Notes: generated by a model from the letters alone, not told the origin. A stretch of 64,000 nucleotides of DNA from JACCTI01 sp038237435 (GCA_038237435.1 JBBRYT010000013.1:1-64000); one strand, 5' to 3'; positions 1-7,352 are shown, numbered from the stretch's first letter. Numbers and translations are program-made.

Positions 1-551
1 CCCGGTTCTATTCCGTGATTGACTAGGAGACTGCGCCCGTGCGCTTCGAGTTGTTTGCGCGTGCGCACCAACTGCTCGCGCTGGCGGTGGATGACGCGGA
101 GCTGTTCTTCCTCTTCCGTGGGCACGCGCACCACCGCTAGCTCGGCTTTGTTTCCTTCCACATAGCGACTCAGCTTCAAACAGAGCGCTTTAGCATCGCG
201 CCCGTCGGTTTTGACCCGCTCGTTGCGCTCATCCAGCTTCTGCGGACAGACCACATAGCACCTGATCCCCAGCTTGGTTAAAGTGCGTTGCAGCCCAAAA
301 CCAAAACCGCACGCCTCATAGACCGCATGCACGGCCTGGTTCTGTGCTTTGAGCTTCGCCACCCAGCTTAAGAACCCTTCTTTTGTAAAACGCTGCGCCG
401 GCTTGGGATTAGTCCCACCCTCCTGGGTGACCACGACTAAAAACTCCTGGTGCAGATCAATTCCGAGCTTGATCGTGCCCGTGCGGCCATTAAACTGGCC
501 GCGGGTTTCCTCGTGTGAGGTCAACTCTGACTTAGTGTCATTATTATGCAT
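1..551 (-). CDS. IS110-family transposase, N-terminal part (cut by window edge)
   Basis: Reading the minus strand from ATG at 551 gives 183 residues before the window ends. Segment GIDLH (D32), YEACGFG (E79) and KTDGRDAKAL (D116, D119) are the spaced acidic residues of the RuvC-like DEDD catalytic domain of IS110/IS1111 transposases, which catalyse site-specific insertion without a normal DDE mechanism. The C-terminal Ser-containing domain lies outside the window. The gene points away from the cassette array and its start is about 50 bases from an attC-like site. IS1111-attC elements of this family are known to insert into attC sites, which fits the context, but the IS ends cannot be defined here. 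Confidence 0.85.
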   Translation of the reverse strand, partial: MHNNDTKSELTSHEETRGQFNGRTGTIKLGIDLHQEFLVVVTQEGGTNPKPAQRFTKEGFLSWVAKLKAQNQAVHAVYEACGFGFGLQRTLTKLGIRCYVVCPQKLDERNERVKTDGRDAKALCLKLSRYVEGNKAELAVVRVPTEEEEQLRVIHRQREQLVRTRKQLEAHGRSLLVNHGIEP

Positions 552-599
552 ACTTGTCGGGTGTAGGTCCAATCACCCGCACCCGGCAACTCCTTACAT
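1..599 (-). mobile_element. IS110-family element, partial
   Basis: Contains the truncated IS110-type transposase and about 50 non-coding bases up to the first attC-like site. The right boundary is approximate: it is placed where similarity to the other attC sites begins, at about 600. The normal R' box of that attC is missing at the junction, consistent with the element having disturbed it. Confidence 0.5.
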
Positions 600-790
600 G
601 TCATCTAGGCGCTGCAGCGAACCGCTGGCCGCTCCGCGTTCTAGCTTTGATTCACTCGCGCACTCGCTCACCCTCTGGGCTTCCCGTCTATGTCACGGCG
701 TGCCCGTCCGTTCCATTCAATGACTTCCACATTCAACCTGCAGCCACACGCGCCCTCGCCAGCGGTCGCTGATCTTGGGTCTCGTTAGAC
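600..790 (+). other. attC-like recombination site A (long variant, damaged R' box)
   Basis: The segment from about 607 matches the other array sites: GCAGCGAACCGCTGGC near 613 pairs with GCCAGCGGTCGCTG near 757, with one unpaired A as in classical attC hairpins. It ends CTCGTTAGAC, with the R'' box GTTAGAC at 784-790. The expected GTCTAACCAGGC start is replaced by GTCATCTAGGC. The inner spacer is longer than in most sites and resembles that of the site at 9443-9688. Confidence 0.7.
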
Positions 791-810
791 CGCAATACAT
801 CACACTGAAC

Positions 811-1374
811 ATGACCTGGATTGCGATTACACTATGGACGACTCTGATGGCGTTTGCGCTCGAAGAGTTTGTGCTGATTAAGCCGGTCTCCACGATTGCG
901 AAGTCGGACCCATTGAGCAGACGGTTGGAGCTCGCCTCGATCTGGATACCCGCCATCGCAATCGGCGCAACCACAGCGACGCTGCACCTCTACGGAGGCA
1001 TTCGCTTCGGTGGCTCCATAAATGCCCTTGGATTGCTACTCTGTATTCTTGGGCTTTGCCTGCGCTATTGGTCGCGGCGGACCCTCGGACGCTACTTCAC
1101 TATCGGAGTAGTCAAGCAGGAAGGGCATGTCGTGATTCAAAGTGGCCCATACCGTTTCGTGCGCCATCCAGGGTATCTTGCCTTTATTTTGTTTTATCTT
1201 GGTCTCTCTCTGCTGATTGGAAGCTGGTTTGGTCTTCTCTTTCTTAGCTTCCCTGCCTGTTTGATCTTTATGTGGCTAAGCTGGGTAGAGGACAAGCGGT
1301 TGGCAGAGCGGATTGGCGATGAATATCGGGATTTCAGCAAGACTCGCGCGCGTTTGGTTCCGGGTCTTTGGTGA
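811..1374 (+). CDS. Isoprenylcysteine carboxyl methyltransferase-like membrane protein (cassette gene)
   Basis: The protein has 187 residues with several hydrophobic segments and the motif GPYRFVRHPGY at 112-122, followed by E160 and a C-terminal RxGDEYRDF-like segment. This is the signature of the ICMT/phospholipid methyltransferase superfamily, integral membrane enzymes that use S-adenosylmethionine; the substrate cannot be told. ATG at 811 is chosen because the longer TTG start at 775 lies inside the preceding attC site. It is the first cassette after site A, and its attC begins 11 bases past the stop codon. Family assignment is firm, specific function is not. Confidence 0.8.
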   Translation: MTWIAITLWTTLMAFALEEFVLIKPVSTIAKSDPLSRRLELASIWIPAIAIGATTATLHLYGGIRFGGSINALGLLLCILGLCLRYWSRRTLGRYFTIGVVKQEGHVVIQSGPYRFVRHPGYLAFILFYLGLSLLIGSWFGLLFLSFPACLIFMWLSWVEDKRLAERIGDEYRDFSKTRARLVPGLW

Positions 1375-1385
1375 AATCCCGCCAG

Positions 1386-1405
1386 GTCTAACCAGGCGAT
1401 GCAGC
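1386..1405 (+). other. attC site B, left part (split by IS1595-family element)
   Basis: R' box GTCTAAC at 1386-1392, then CAGGC and GATGCAGC (1398-1405). The sequence resumes after the insertion at 3372 with a second GATGCAGC. Removing the element and one repeat restores an attC of about 124 bp. Confidence 0.85.
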
Positions 1406-1472
1406 GGTAATAACATATTTGACTGACCGCGAGAACGGTCTAAGTGTAGGACCTACAGGGCGGTTACCAAAG

Positions 1473-1622
1473 CTACTTAGTAGCCTTCGCTTTCGCGGCT
1501 GGCGTTGGCGTCTTAGCTACCCTTCTAACAAGGGTCTCGAAGCGCTTCGCTGCACTAGCGCCTTTGCGCGCATCGAGCGCCAGTCGATCAAGCGTCTCCG
1601 CCTGGGTCTCAGTTGTTTTCAT
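1473..1622 (-). CDS. Small basic passenger protein of IS1595 element 1
   Basis: A 49-residue protein starts at ATG 1622, overlapping the TGA of the upstream passenger gene in an ATGA junction, which supports translation. It is rich in Ala, Lys and Thr and contains FETLVRRVAKTP, fitting a pattern F-x2-L-x3-V-x3-P that also occurs in the small last gene of element 2 (FASLTKKVVAVP). I do not recognise a named family. The shared position and motif suggest a conserved accessory protein, possibly antitoxin-like, but that is a guess. Confidence 0.55.
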   Translation of the reverse strand: MKTTETQAETLDRLALDARKGASAAKRFETLVRRVAKTPTPAAKAKATK

Positions 1623-2344
1623 TTATTAGTAGGAACGTACCTTAAATGGGTCGTAGATTTTGGATCAAGGCTCATGTGTCGGTCTGCTTCGGTGAGATAC
1701 GGCCGATTCCAAATCCACATCCCATCATCGCCTCTTTTTGTATCAAATCGAATGCGCTTTTGAAGGGGGCCTTTCCACCATTCTTGATGATAATCAACAA
1801 CTACCAGAAAATCGGCAGCCAGCGGTTTCCCTTGCAGTTGAATAGGGGGGTCTGGAGTAAAATCAGCGCTTTCGCGCCGATAAAGCTTTCCGCTGCCATC
1901 GTAATCGTACGCTATTGCCCTAACATCTTCTCCCTTCTCGTTGACCCAATAATAAACCCACGCCGTAATCCGGTCGATGGTAACCGGCAAGTAGCCATCA
2001 TTTATTAATGACAAAGCTACCGTCATCGGATCATCCACGCGCTCATAGCCTGCTCTGGGTGCCACATCTAGCAAAGGCCATACGTAATATAGTCCTCCAA
2101 GTCCGCCGACTATTGAAACAGTTACGACAATCTTCCAAAGCGCTCGAAAGAGCCATCCTACACCCCGAAGAGCGTATCGAAATGCCCACCACGTCCATTT
2201 TCCAAGACCTAGCAGCCATAGCTTCCACTTTGGCGTTACAGGCGCTGCTTTTCTTGATCGTTTTCTACTTTGTTTATTTCTTGGCGACGCGCTATGCACA
2301 ACGCTACTAGTCTCCCGCGCCTTCCGTGGTTGATCTCTACTCAC
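1619..2344 (-). CDS. Membrane-anchored passenger protein of IS1595 element 1, unknown function
   Basis: 241 residues from GTG at 2344. The first 40 residues are strongly basic, a Trp-rich amphipathic stretch follows (about 40-70), then one membrane span at about 70-92, and a C-terminal domain of about 150 residues probably outside the membrane. No catalytic motif is visible. The gene begins 3 bases after the original (frameshift-corrected) transposase stop codon and its own stop overlaps the start of the 49-residue gene, so the three form one transcription unit. Passenger genes are known in several IS1595 subgroups. I do not recognise the family. Confidence 0.7.
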   Translation of the reverse strand: MSRDQPRKARETSSVVHSASPRNKQSRKRSRKAAPVTPKWKLWLLGLGKWTWWAFRYALRGVGWLFRALWKIVVTVSIVGGLGGLYYVWPLLDVAPRAGYERVDDPMTVALSLINDGYLPVTIDRITAWVYYWVNEKGEDVRAIAYDYDGSGKLYRRESADFTPDPPIQLQGKPLAADFLVVVDYHQEWWKGPLQKRIRFDTKRGDDGMWIWNRPYLTEADRHMSLDPKSTTHLRYVPTNK

Positions 2345-2442
2345 TTACTAGGCCGCTTGCCACGTTTCTGTCGGACAGGGACCATCACCACCCTCTGCCG
2401 CGATGAGCTGCGCGTATCTCAATCCTTTCCCGACTACGCCAT

Positions 2443-3324
2443 TCAGAGCCTAACAAATCGCCCTTGGTCATTGTCTTTGCGCTCATTAAACCGGAACGCT
2501 TGCTCATCGCAATATCGGAACAAGTGGAACGGCTCAACGTTTACATACGTGCCTTTCAGAGCGCGTTTGAACAGCGACCAAAAGTTTTCCAAGCCGTTGG
2601 TATGAACGTTATCTTTTGCGTAACACTCCAAGTGGTCGATACTGCGCCGGTCGTAATCTCTTCCAAGATCATCGTAGGACATAAGTGCATCCGTGCAAAC
2701 CATTGCGCCAGCTTCGACATGCTCACGCACGTTACCGCAAAGTTCAGGACGGCGGGTTGTCTTAACTACCTTCAGAATCACGCGAGAGTTCTTGTCGCCC
2801 TTCGTGCGCTCAAGGATGCCCTGCACTGGCGTTTTCTTGATACCAGCGTCGCCAACACCCGTGCGGCGATTCTTGTGCATGTAGCGGGCCTTTGCGCCGA
2901 TGTAGGTCTCATCTGCTTCGCAGGTGCCTTTGAACTTGCCGCCAGAGATGCCTTGCTGCATCGCGAGTCTGATTCGTTGAAGCATGAACCACGCGGTTTT
3001 TTGCGTTACGCCAAGCGCGCGGTGCAGTTCGTAAGAGCTAATGCCGTTCTTACAGTTGGACGAGAGCCACATTGCGGGCAACCACTTCTCCAAACCAATC
3101 GGGGAATCCTCAAAGATCGTTCCGACCTTGGCAGAAAACTTCTGCTTCGGATGCACGGTCTTGCACTTCCAAAGCTTCGCGTTCTCAAGGAACGTCACCT
3201 TGTCCGAACCGCAATGCGGGCAGCGCACTTTATTAGGCCAGCGAATCTGTTTGAAGAACTCAAAGGCGTTCTCGGGATTGCTGAAATACGTGACCGCTTC
3301 CAACAGGGTTTCCGGTGCTTGCAT
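2443..3324 (-). CDS. IS1595-family transposase, C-terminally frameshifted (element 1)
   Basis: 293 residues. An N-terminal zinc-ribbon-like CPHC (35-38) is followed by C54, then a DDE-type catalytic core: EADETYIG (D138), CTDALMSY (D212) and HTNGLENFW (N243/E246). It is closely similar to the transposase at 7353-8345, whose C-terminus runs on past DNDQGRF. Here one base is missing just after GRF: restoring it continues the reading frame as ALNGVVGKGLRYAQL and so on to a stop at 2348. The encoded protein therefore lacks about 33 tail residues. The lesion sits in the sequence GTTAGGC. Activity is doubtful but not excluded. Confidence 0.88.
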   Translation of the reverse strand: MQAPETLLEAVTYFSNPENAFEFFKQIRWPNKVRCPHCGSDKVTFLENAKLWKCKTVHPKQKFSAKVGTIFEDSPIGLEKWLPAMWLSSNCKNGISSYELHRALGVTQKTAWFMLQRIRLAMQQGISGGKFKGTCEADETYIGAKARYMHKNRRTGVGDAGIKKTPVQGILERTKGDKNSRVILKVVKTTRRPELCGNVREHVEAGAMVCTDALMSYDDLGRDYDRRSIDHLECYAKDNVHTNGLENFWSLFKRALKGTYVNVEPFHLFRYCDEQAFRFNERKDNDQGRFVRL

Positions 3325-3371
3325 ACAGGGAGAATAGCACCGTGAAAGAGTCAGTCAAGTATATTATTGCC

Positions 3372-3483
3372 GATGCAGCGAACCGCTGGCCGCTCAGTGT
3401 TCCCACTTTAACGTGACTTCCACACTCAACCAGCAGCCACACGCGCCCTCGCCAGCGGTCGCTGATCTTGGGTCTCGTTAGGC
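3372..3483 (+). other. attC site B, right part
   Basis: Begins with the duplicated GATGCAGC (3372-3379), then GAACCGCTGGC, which pairs with GCCAGCGGTCGC near 3451 leaving one extra-helical A. It ends CTCGTTAGGC at 3474-3483, whose last seven bases are the R'' box. Confidence 0.85.
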
Positions 3484-3497
3484 CTCAAAACGCGCTC

Positions 3498-4097
3498 ATG
3501 AGCACTCCTAATCCGGCCCTGCTGCGAGCAGTGAGGCTTGTCGCTCTTTTGAACATTGCCTATTTCGGGGTGGAGTTCGCAGTTGCTCGATCCATTGGCT
3601 CCGTGTCGCTGTTTGCAGATTCCATCGACTTCTTGGAGGACACGGCGATTAACCTGCTTATTTTAATAGCTCTTGGCTGGAGTGCGCATCGTCGTTCGCT
3701 GGTCGGCATGGCTTTGGCTGGCATCCTGTTGGTGCCGGGCATTGCCACGCTATGGACGGCGTGGCAGAAGTTCTCCCATCCAGTTACACCTGACGCAATG
3801 CTCTTGTCGGTCACGGGTCTTGGCGCGCTTTGCGTCAACCTCTTTTGCGCATTCCTGCTCGCGCAGTTCCGCGCGCACAGCGGCAGCCTCACTCGCGCCG
3901 CTTTCCTTTCAGCCCGAAACGATGCCTTGGCGAATGTCGCCATCGTCGGTGCAGGGCTGGTGACAGCAGTCACCGTTTCGCCGTGGCCGGACTTGGTTGT
4001 TGGGCTGGGCATCTTCCTCATGAACCTTGATGCGGCACGCGAGGTTTTCTCAGCGGCGAGGGACGAGCGTATTATCGCATCTGCACCCAATGCCTAA
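3498..4097 (+). CDS. Cation diffusion facilitator-like membrane protein (cassette gene)
   Basis: 199 residues with about six membrane segments. FADSIDFLEDTAINL (about 40-55) corresponds to the metal-site helix of CDF transporters, and RNDALANVAIVGAGLV with PDLVVGLGIFLMN near the end matches the fifth and sixth helices. CDF proteins exchange divalent metal ions for protons. The usual cytosolic C-terminal domain of about 80 residues is absent, so this is a transmembrane-only version. ATG at 3498 is chosen; the TTG at 3468 is within attC. The stop codon lies inside the next R' box (4092-4098), the tight packing expected of a cassette. Confidence 0.8.
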   Translation: MSTPNPALLRAVRLVALLNIAYFGVEFAVARSIGSVSLFADSIDFLEDTAINLLILIALGWSAHRRSLVGMALAGILLVPGIATLWTAWQKFSHPVTPDAMLLSVTGLGALCVNLFCAFLLAQFRAHSGSLTRAAFLSARNDALANVAIVGAGLVTAVTVSPWPDLVVGLGIFLMNLDAAREVFSAARDERIIASAPNA

Positions 4098-4212
4098 CCA
4101 GGCGATGCAGCCAACCGCTGGCCGGCGTACGCTCAAGTTTCCCGTGACTCCAACCTCTTCTCCCGCCGCCCCGCGCTCTCGCCAGCGGTGGCTGATCTTG
4201 TTCTCGTTACAC
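4092..4212 (+). other. attC site D
   Basis: R' GCCTAAC 4092-4098; conserved GGCGATGCAGC; CAGCCAACCGCTGGC pairs with GCCAGCGGTGGCTG with one bulged A; R'' is the variant GTTACAC at 4206-4212. About 121 bp. The IS1595 target GATGCAGC is intact here. Confidence 0.85.
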
Positions 4213-4256
4213 CTAAAGCCACACGCCACATGAAAAGTCTGTTATCCTCATCCTGA

Positions 4257-4646
4257 ATGTGTGAAACCGCCGCAAAGCTTCGTGTCCTCGTCATCGGTCT
4301 CGATCCCTATCGCGTTTCTGGGTCATGGGACCCGAAGCCGGTTTCGGACGCGATTGAGATCGGTATGACGACTCTTGCCACACGCGGCTTCCATGCAGAA
4401 GCCTGCCTGGTGGGTCTTGACGGTACCGACGACATTGAGGCTCGCGTCACGGCCTCACTCCAAAATGGGTCGTGGGATTGCGTCATAGTTGGTGGCGGGA
4501 TTCGGCACCCCGAAGAACAATTGGAGCTTTTCGAATCCGTCATCAACCTGATCTGCCGACACGCTCCCCAGGCGGCGATCGCCTTTAACCGCACACCGTA
4601 CGATTTAGCCGATGCCGCAGCCCGAAGCCTGCGACACAAGGTCTAA
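4257..4646 (+). CDS. Unknown cassette protein, possible Rossmann-like fold
   Basis: 129 residues. An N-terminal hydrophobic strand (LRVLVIGLDPY, 8-18) and a second strand with a Gly-rich turn (DCVIVGGGIRHPEEQLELF) alternate with helices, as in Rossmann-like or receiver-like domains, but no catalytic residues are recognisable. I do not recognise the family. ATG 4257 lies 45 bases after attC site D. The stop TAA is inside GTCTAAC at 4641-4647, as for other cassette genes here. Confidence 0.7.
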   Translation: MCETAAKLRVLVIGLDPYRVSGSWDPKPVSDAIEIGMTTLATRGFHAEACLVGLDGTDDIEARVTASLQNGSWDCVIVGGGIRHPEEQLELFESVINLICRHAPQAAIAFNRTPYDLADAAARSLRHKV

Positions 4647-4805
4647 CCAGGTTGGACGCGTGAGAAGCCCGATCCAACCATCTAACCACGCGATGCAGCC
4701 AACGACTCTATGGCGTTGCGATCTTATGGTAACCTTAGTTAGAATACTCACTGAACAGCCATGCGCGCCTGCCAGAGTCATGGCTGATCTTGAGTCTCGT
4801 TAGAC
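4641..4805 (+). other. attC site E with duplicated R' box
   Basis: A first GTCTAAC (4641-4647) overlaps the stop codon and a second, ATCTAAC (4680-4686), precedes the conserved CGCGATGCAGCC. AGCCAACGACTCTATGG pairs imperfectly with CCAGAGTCATGGCT. R'' is GTTAGAC (4799-4805). The functional site is probably 4680-4805 (126 bp). Confidence 0.8.
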
Positions 4806-4820
4806 GATAAGACACGCGTT

Positions 4821-5264
4821 ATGCCAACGACCACCGTCCCCGGGCACGCAGGGTTGCAGCGTATGGACTACCCTGATCAGAGCATTGCATGCTACCGCGT
4901 AAAGTTTCTTCGGCAAGGCGCGATGTTCCTCGAATACTTCCCGTTCAAGAGCTATCCCAGCGAGGCCGCCGCCTTTGCTGAAGCCAAGAAGTGCTGGGCA
5001 GAGATTCGTGAAGCCTTCCCTCGCATGTCCCGACACCAAACATGTCAGGTCGAGCGCCGAAAGTCGCCCTCCGGTATCGTGGGTATCGCGCGGATCATCA
5101 AGCAGTCAAAAGGCCATGATTACGCTTTCTGGCGCGCGAACTTCACCGACCGCCGCGGAAACCGCAAGGTGCGCGTATTTTCAGTTGATAAGTATGGCGA
5201 GGCACAAGCAAAGAAGCGCGCCATAAGAGCCAGGAAAGATGCGCTTGCCGAGCTGGCTACGTGA
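4821..5264 (+). CDS. AP2-domain-containing protein (cassette gene)
   Basis: 147 residues. The C-terminal half (about 83-145) reads SGIVGIARI, FWRANFTDRRGNRK, FSVDKYGEAQAKKRAIRAR. This is the three-strand-plus-helix pattern of the AP2/ERF DNA-binding fold, which in bacteria and phages is usually fused to HNH homing endonucleases. No nuclease domain is present. The N-terminal half contains a second related stretch (YRVKFLRQG, FPFKSYPSEAAAFAEAKKCW), so it may be a tandem AP2-like protein. A later ATG at 4863 is possible. DNA binding is inferred from the fold only. Confidence 0.7.
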   Translation: MPTTTVPGHAGLQRMDYPDQSIACYRVKFLRQGAMFLEYFPFKSYPSEAAAFAEAKKCWAEIREAFPRMSRHQTCQVERRKSPSGIVGIARIIKQSKGHDYAFWRANFTDRRGNRKVRVFSVDKYGEAQAKKRAIRARKDALAELAT

Positions 5265-5268
5265 AATC

Positions 5269-5392
5269 GTCTAACCATGCGATGCAGCGAACGCCTACCC
5301 GTTGTGCGCCCCACATTCTCCATGACTATACCACTTCAACTCCGATCAACGCGCGCTCCCGGTAGCCGTCGCTCACCTCTTTCTCGTTAGAC
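5269..5392 (+). other. attC site F
   Basis: R' GTCTAAC 5269-5275, GCGATGCAGCG, spacer, GGTAGCCGTCGCT, and CTCGTTAGAC with R'' at 5386-5392. 124 bp. The inner arms are less perfect than in sites D and B. Confidence 0.8.
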
Positions 5393-5416
5393 GGCTTCGC
5401 GCACAGTAGTTCGAAT

Positions 5417-5896
5417 ATGACTCGGGCACTCATTTACTCTCTTGCTGCGTGCGCCCTGTCGATTGCTCTCGAAGGAGTGTTTGCAGGCGGCGGCATCAAG
5501 GTCCGCCTTGCTCAGTTACGCGTTCCACGCTACGTCCCGCCCCTCTGGGGTTGGGTCGTCATCGGCGCCTTCTACTATGTCATTTGCTTTGTCCTCCTTT
5601 ATCGTCTGTTTTCCCTTTCAGAGACTGTGCCATTTCGGCGATGGGCGCTGGCGTTTGTATTCGCCATGATGTTTATCAATGCGCTTTGGAATTACTTTTT
5701 CTTTCGCACGCGCAATCTGTTTCATGCCTACTTGATCGGCTGGCCTTACGGTCTCATCGCTTTCGTCCTCTTTTTTCTCTTGCTGCGTTTCGATCACATC
5801 GCCGCATTTTTCTTGTTGCCCTACCTTTTGTACCTTTTCTATGCGGGCACCTTTGGATACCGTGTTTGGAAGCTCAATCCACCCACCGCCGTCTAA
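5417..5896 (+). CDS. TspO/MBR-family-like membrane protein (cassette gene)
   Basis: 159 residues with five predicted membrane helices. VPPLWGWVVIGAFYYV (about 41-56), NALWNYFFFRTRNLFHA and the C-terminal PYLLYLFYAGTFGYRVWKLN follow the order of TspO/MBR tryptophan-rich sensory proteins, which bind porphyrins and related ligands. The match is moderate: the family's Trp-rich loop is reduced. Stop TAA is inside GTCTAAC at 5891-5897. The downstream attC is interrupted by IS1595 element 2. Confidence 0.7.
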   Translation: MTRALIYSLAACALSIALEGVFAGGGIKVRLAQLRVPRYVPPLWGWVVIGAFYYVICFVLLYRLFSLSETVPFRRWALAFVFAMMFINALWNYFFFRTRNLFHAYLIGWPYGLIAFVLFFLLLRFDHIAAFFLLPYLLYLFYAGTFGYRVWKLNPPTAV

Positions 5897-5910
5897 CCAT
5901 GCGATGCAGC
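5891..5910 (+). other. attC site G, left part (split by IS1595-family element 2)
   Basis: GTCTAAC 5891-5897 followed by CATGC and GATGCAGC (5903-5910), then the element begins. Confidence 0.85.
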
Positions 5911-5983
5911 GGCAACAACATACTTGACGCACCCGGCCGGGTCGCTAAAGTCGTGCGTTGGATACCCAGTAATAGATGCAAAC

Positions 5984-6835
5984 ATGATTCGTATTTCATC
6001 TTCGTTCTTTTACGAGGTCGGGACCGTGCTCCATCCGCTCAGCACAGTAACCGCAGAGCAGTCAATTGACACGATTCGATGGACTACCCTTTACCCAGCG
6101 CAACAAAGATTGGAGGGCCTACTTAGTCAGCAAATCGTGCCATTGAAGGTATGCAGTCAGTCTGGTTGGAATCTGCATAAAATATTAACCGATGTCTTAG
6201 CGAAAAAACCAGCGTCTATCATCGACCCGATTGAGGCGTATTACATTTCAGACGCCCTGCGCAAGTTTGAAGCTGTTCTTAATGCCGAGCTGGCGCAGAT
6301 GGACACTTATTATGTTTCACAAAAGGGGTGCTATGCGACAAATCACCTAATCGAGCAGGCAGAAATAATCTTCCCCGCCAGCATACAGAGTCTGATGACA
6401 GCAGAGGCTATTATCGACGCTAGACAAGGAGGCAGATGCCTCGCATTTGAACTTCCAACTGCCGCGGCTTTTCACTTCCTGCGGGCAACAGAATCCGTCT
6501 TGCACAAGTATTATGACGTAATCTCCCACGGTAAACCTCGACCCAGAAACAGAAACATGGGCAAGTATATCGAGGCTCTGGAGAAGGTTCCTAATATCAA
6601 CGACAAGGTGCTTTCGGTGCTGCGGCAGATCAAGAATCTGCATAGAAATCCGATCATGCACCCTGAAGCCACCTTAGACATGGACGAGGCGCTGACGCTG
6701 CTCGGCATTGTGCAAAGCGCGATAACGACAATGGTGGGATTTGTAAAGAAGGTGCAACTCGCAGCCCCTCCCGCCGCTTTGCCATCGCCACCTCCCCCAG
6801 TGCCGGTGGTAGCTACGCTGCCGCCGGTAACGTAG
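5984..6835 (+). CDS. HEPN-like passenger protein of IS1595 element 2
   Basis: 283 residues, mostly alpha-helical. The C-terminal domain (about 155-265) contains FHFLRATESVLHKYYD and then IKNLHRNPIMHPE, where R221-x4-H226 fits the RX4-6H motif of HEPN domains, often RNases in toxin-antitoxin and anti-phage systems. The tail is Pro-rich. ATG 5984 is preferred to the TTG at 5924, which lies in the terminal repeat. The gene faces the transposase operon and ends 16 bases before the stop of the 52-residue gene. HEPN assignment rests on one motif and helical context, so the function stays open. Confidence 0.6.
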   Translation: MIRISSSFFYEVGTVLHPLSTVTAEQSIDTIRWTTLYPAQQRLEGLLSQQIVPLKVCSQSGWNLHKILTDVLAKKPASIIDPIEAYYISDALRKFEAVLNAELAQMDTYYVSQKGCYATNHLIEQAEIIFPASIQSLMTAEAIIDARQGGRCLAFELPTAAAFHFLRATESVLHKYYDVISHGKPRPRNRNMGKYIEALEKVPNINDKVLSVLRQIKNLHRNPIMHPEATLDMDEALTLLGIVQSAITTMVGFVKKVQLAAPPAALPSPPPPVPVVATLPPVT

Positions 6836-6851
6836 CTACGCGCCATGCCCG

Positions 6852-7010
6852 CTACACAGTCTTTGTTCGTCGCGGTCGGACCTTGCGATTTTCTTGGTAT
6901 TCGATCTCCCGATTCTGAATTTCAGCGCGTGGGACAGCGACAACCTTCTTAGTTAATGAAGCAAACTTCTCAAATGGCGTCGGCTCTTTGGCTGGCTTTC
7001 GCTCTGACAC
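6852..7010 (-). CDS. Small passenger protein of IS1595 element 2
   Basis: 52 residues from GTG at 7010. The sequence begins MSERKPAKEPTPFEKF and includes FASLTKKVVAVPRAEI, then a charged tail ending in basic residues. The F-x2-L-x3-V-x3-P pattern matches the 49-residue protein of element 1. Small proteins of this type are common in bacterial genomes, often near toxin-like genes; I cannot name a function. It lies 41 bases downstream of the 94-residue gene, same strand. It is below usual gene-caller length limits, but codon pattern and parallel context support it. Confidence 0.5.
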   Translation of the reverse strand: MSERKPAKEPTPFEKFASLTKKVVAVPRAEIQNREIEYQENRKVRPRRTKTV

Positions 7011-7051
7011 GTCCGCAAGGTAGCATGAGATACACCTGCGACTACCAGGAA

Positions 7052-7336
7052 TTAATCGAGCGCGTTGGCCGAAGGGTCACTGCCACCCGGCGACATCGAT
7101 TCAATGACTTCGACAAGTTGAGACAACTCGATCGCATTCATTTCTTGGGCGCGAATTGTGCGAAACAATATCCCCAGTTTCATCGCCGCGTCCTTGCCAA
7201 GCTCAGTCCAATTGATTGCGAAATTATTGGCATCCCGCGCAGACTCCAGCCAGCCCGCCGAGGTCAACTTTTCAAGGACCGCGCCAAGGGCGCGGTCGAG
7301 TATCTCCTTTTCTTCTGGCGAAAGTTCGTCGCTCAT
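7052..7336 (-). CDS. Unknown 94-residue passenger protein of IS1595 element 2
   Basis: An acidic, helical protein starting MSDELSPEEKEILDRAL, with a Trp-containing middle (SAGWLESARD) and no membrane segment. It begins 16 bases after the transposase stop, so it is probably cotranscribed with it. No family is recognised. The position corresponds to the membrane-protein passenger of element 1, showing that the slot downstream of the transposase carries different cargo in the two elements. Confidence 0.6.
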   Translation of the reverse strand: MSDELSPEEKEILDRALGAVLEKLTSAGWLESARDANNFAINWTELGKDAAMKLGILFRTIRAQEMNAIELSQLVEVIESMSPGGSDPSANALD

Positions 7337-7352
7337 AAAACGTCAGCGTCTC

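Larger units (their letters stand above)
1406..3371 (-). mobile_element. IS1595-family insertion sequence with passenger genes (element 1)
   Basis: The 1966-bp element is bounded by imperfect terminal inverted repeats: GGTAATAACATATTTGAC at 1406 against GGCAATAATATACTTGAC read inward from 3371. It is flanked by the direct repeat GATGCAGC (1398-1405 and 3372-3379), the 8-bp target duplication typical of IS1595. It encodes a frameshifted transposase, a membrane protein and a 49-residue protein, all on the minus strand and nearly contiguous. It splits an integron attC site. Confidence 0.9.

Noticed and set aside
2464..3345. Long plus-strand ORF antisense to transposase 1 (and 7467-8366 antisense to transposase 2)
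   Set aside because: Same coordinates as clear transposases; open antisense frames are common in GC-rich genes.
775..3497. A shared protein start MGLVRPQ in the cassette ORFs at 775 and 3468
   Set aside because: It comes from TTG in the attC 3' end (CTTGGGTCTCGTTAG), not from real N-termini; ATG starts after the site were used.
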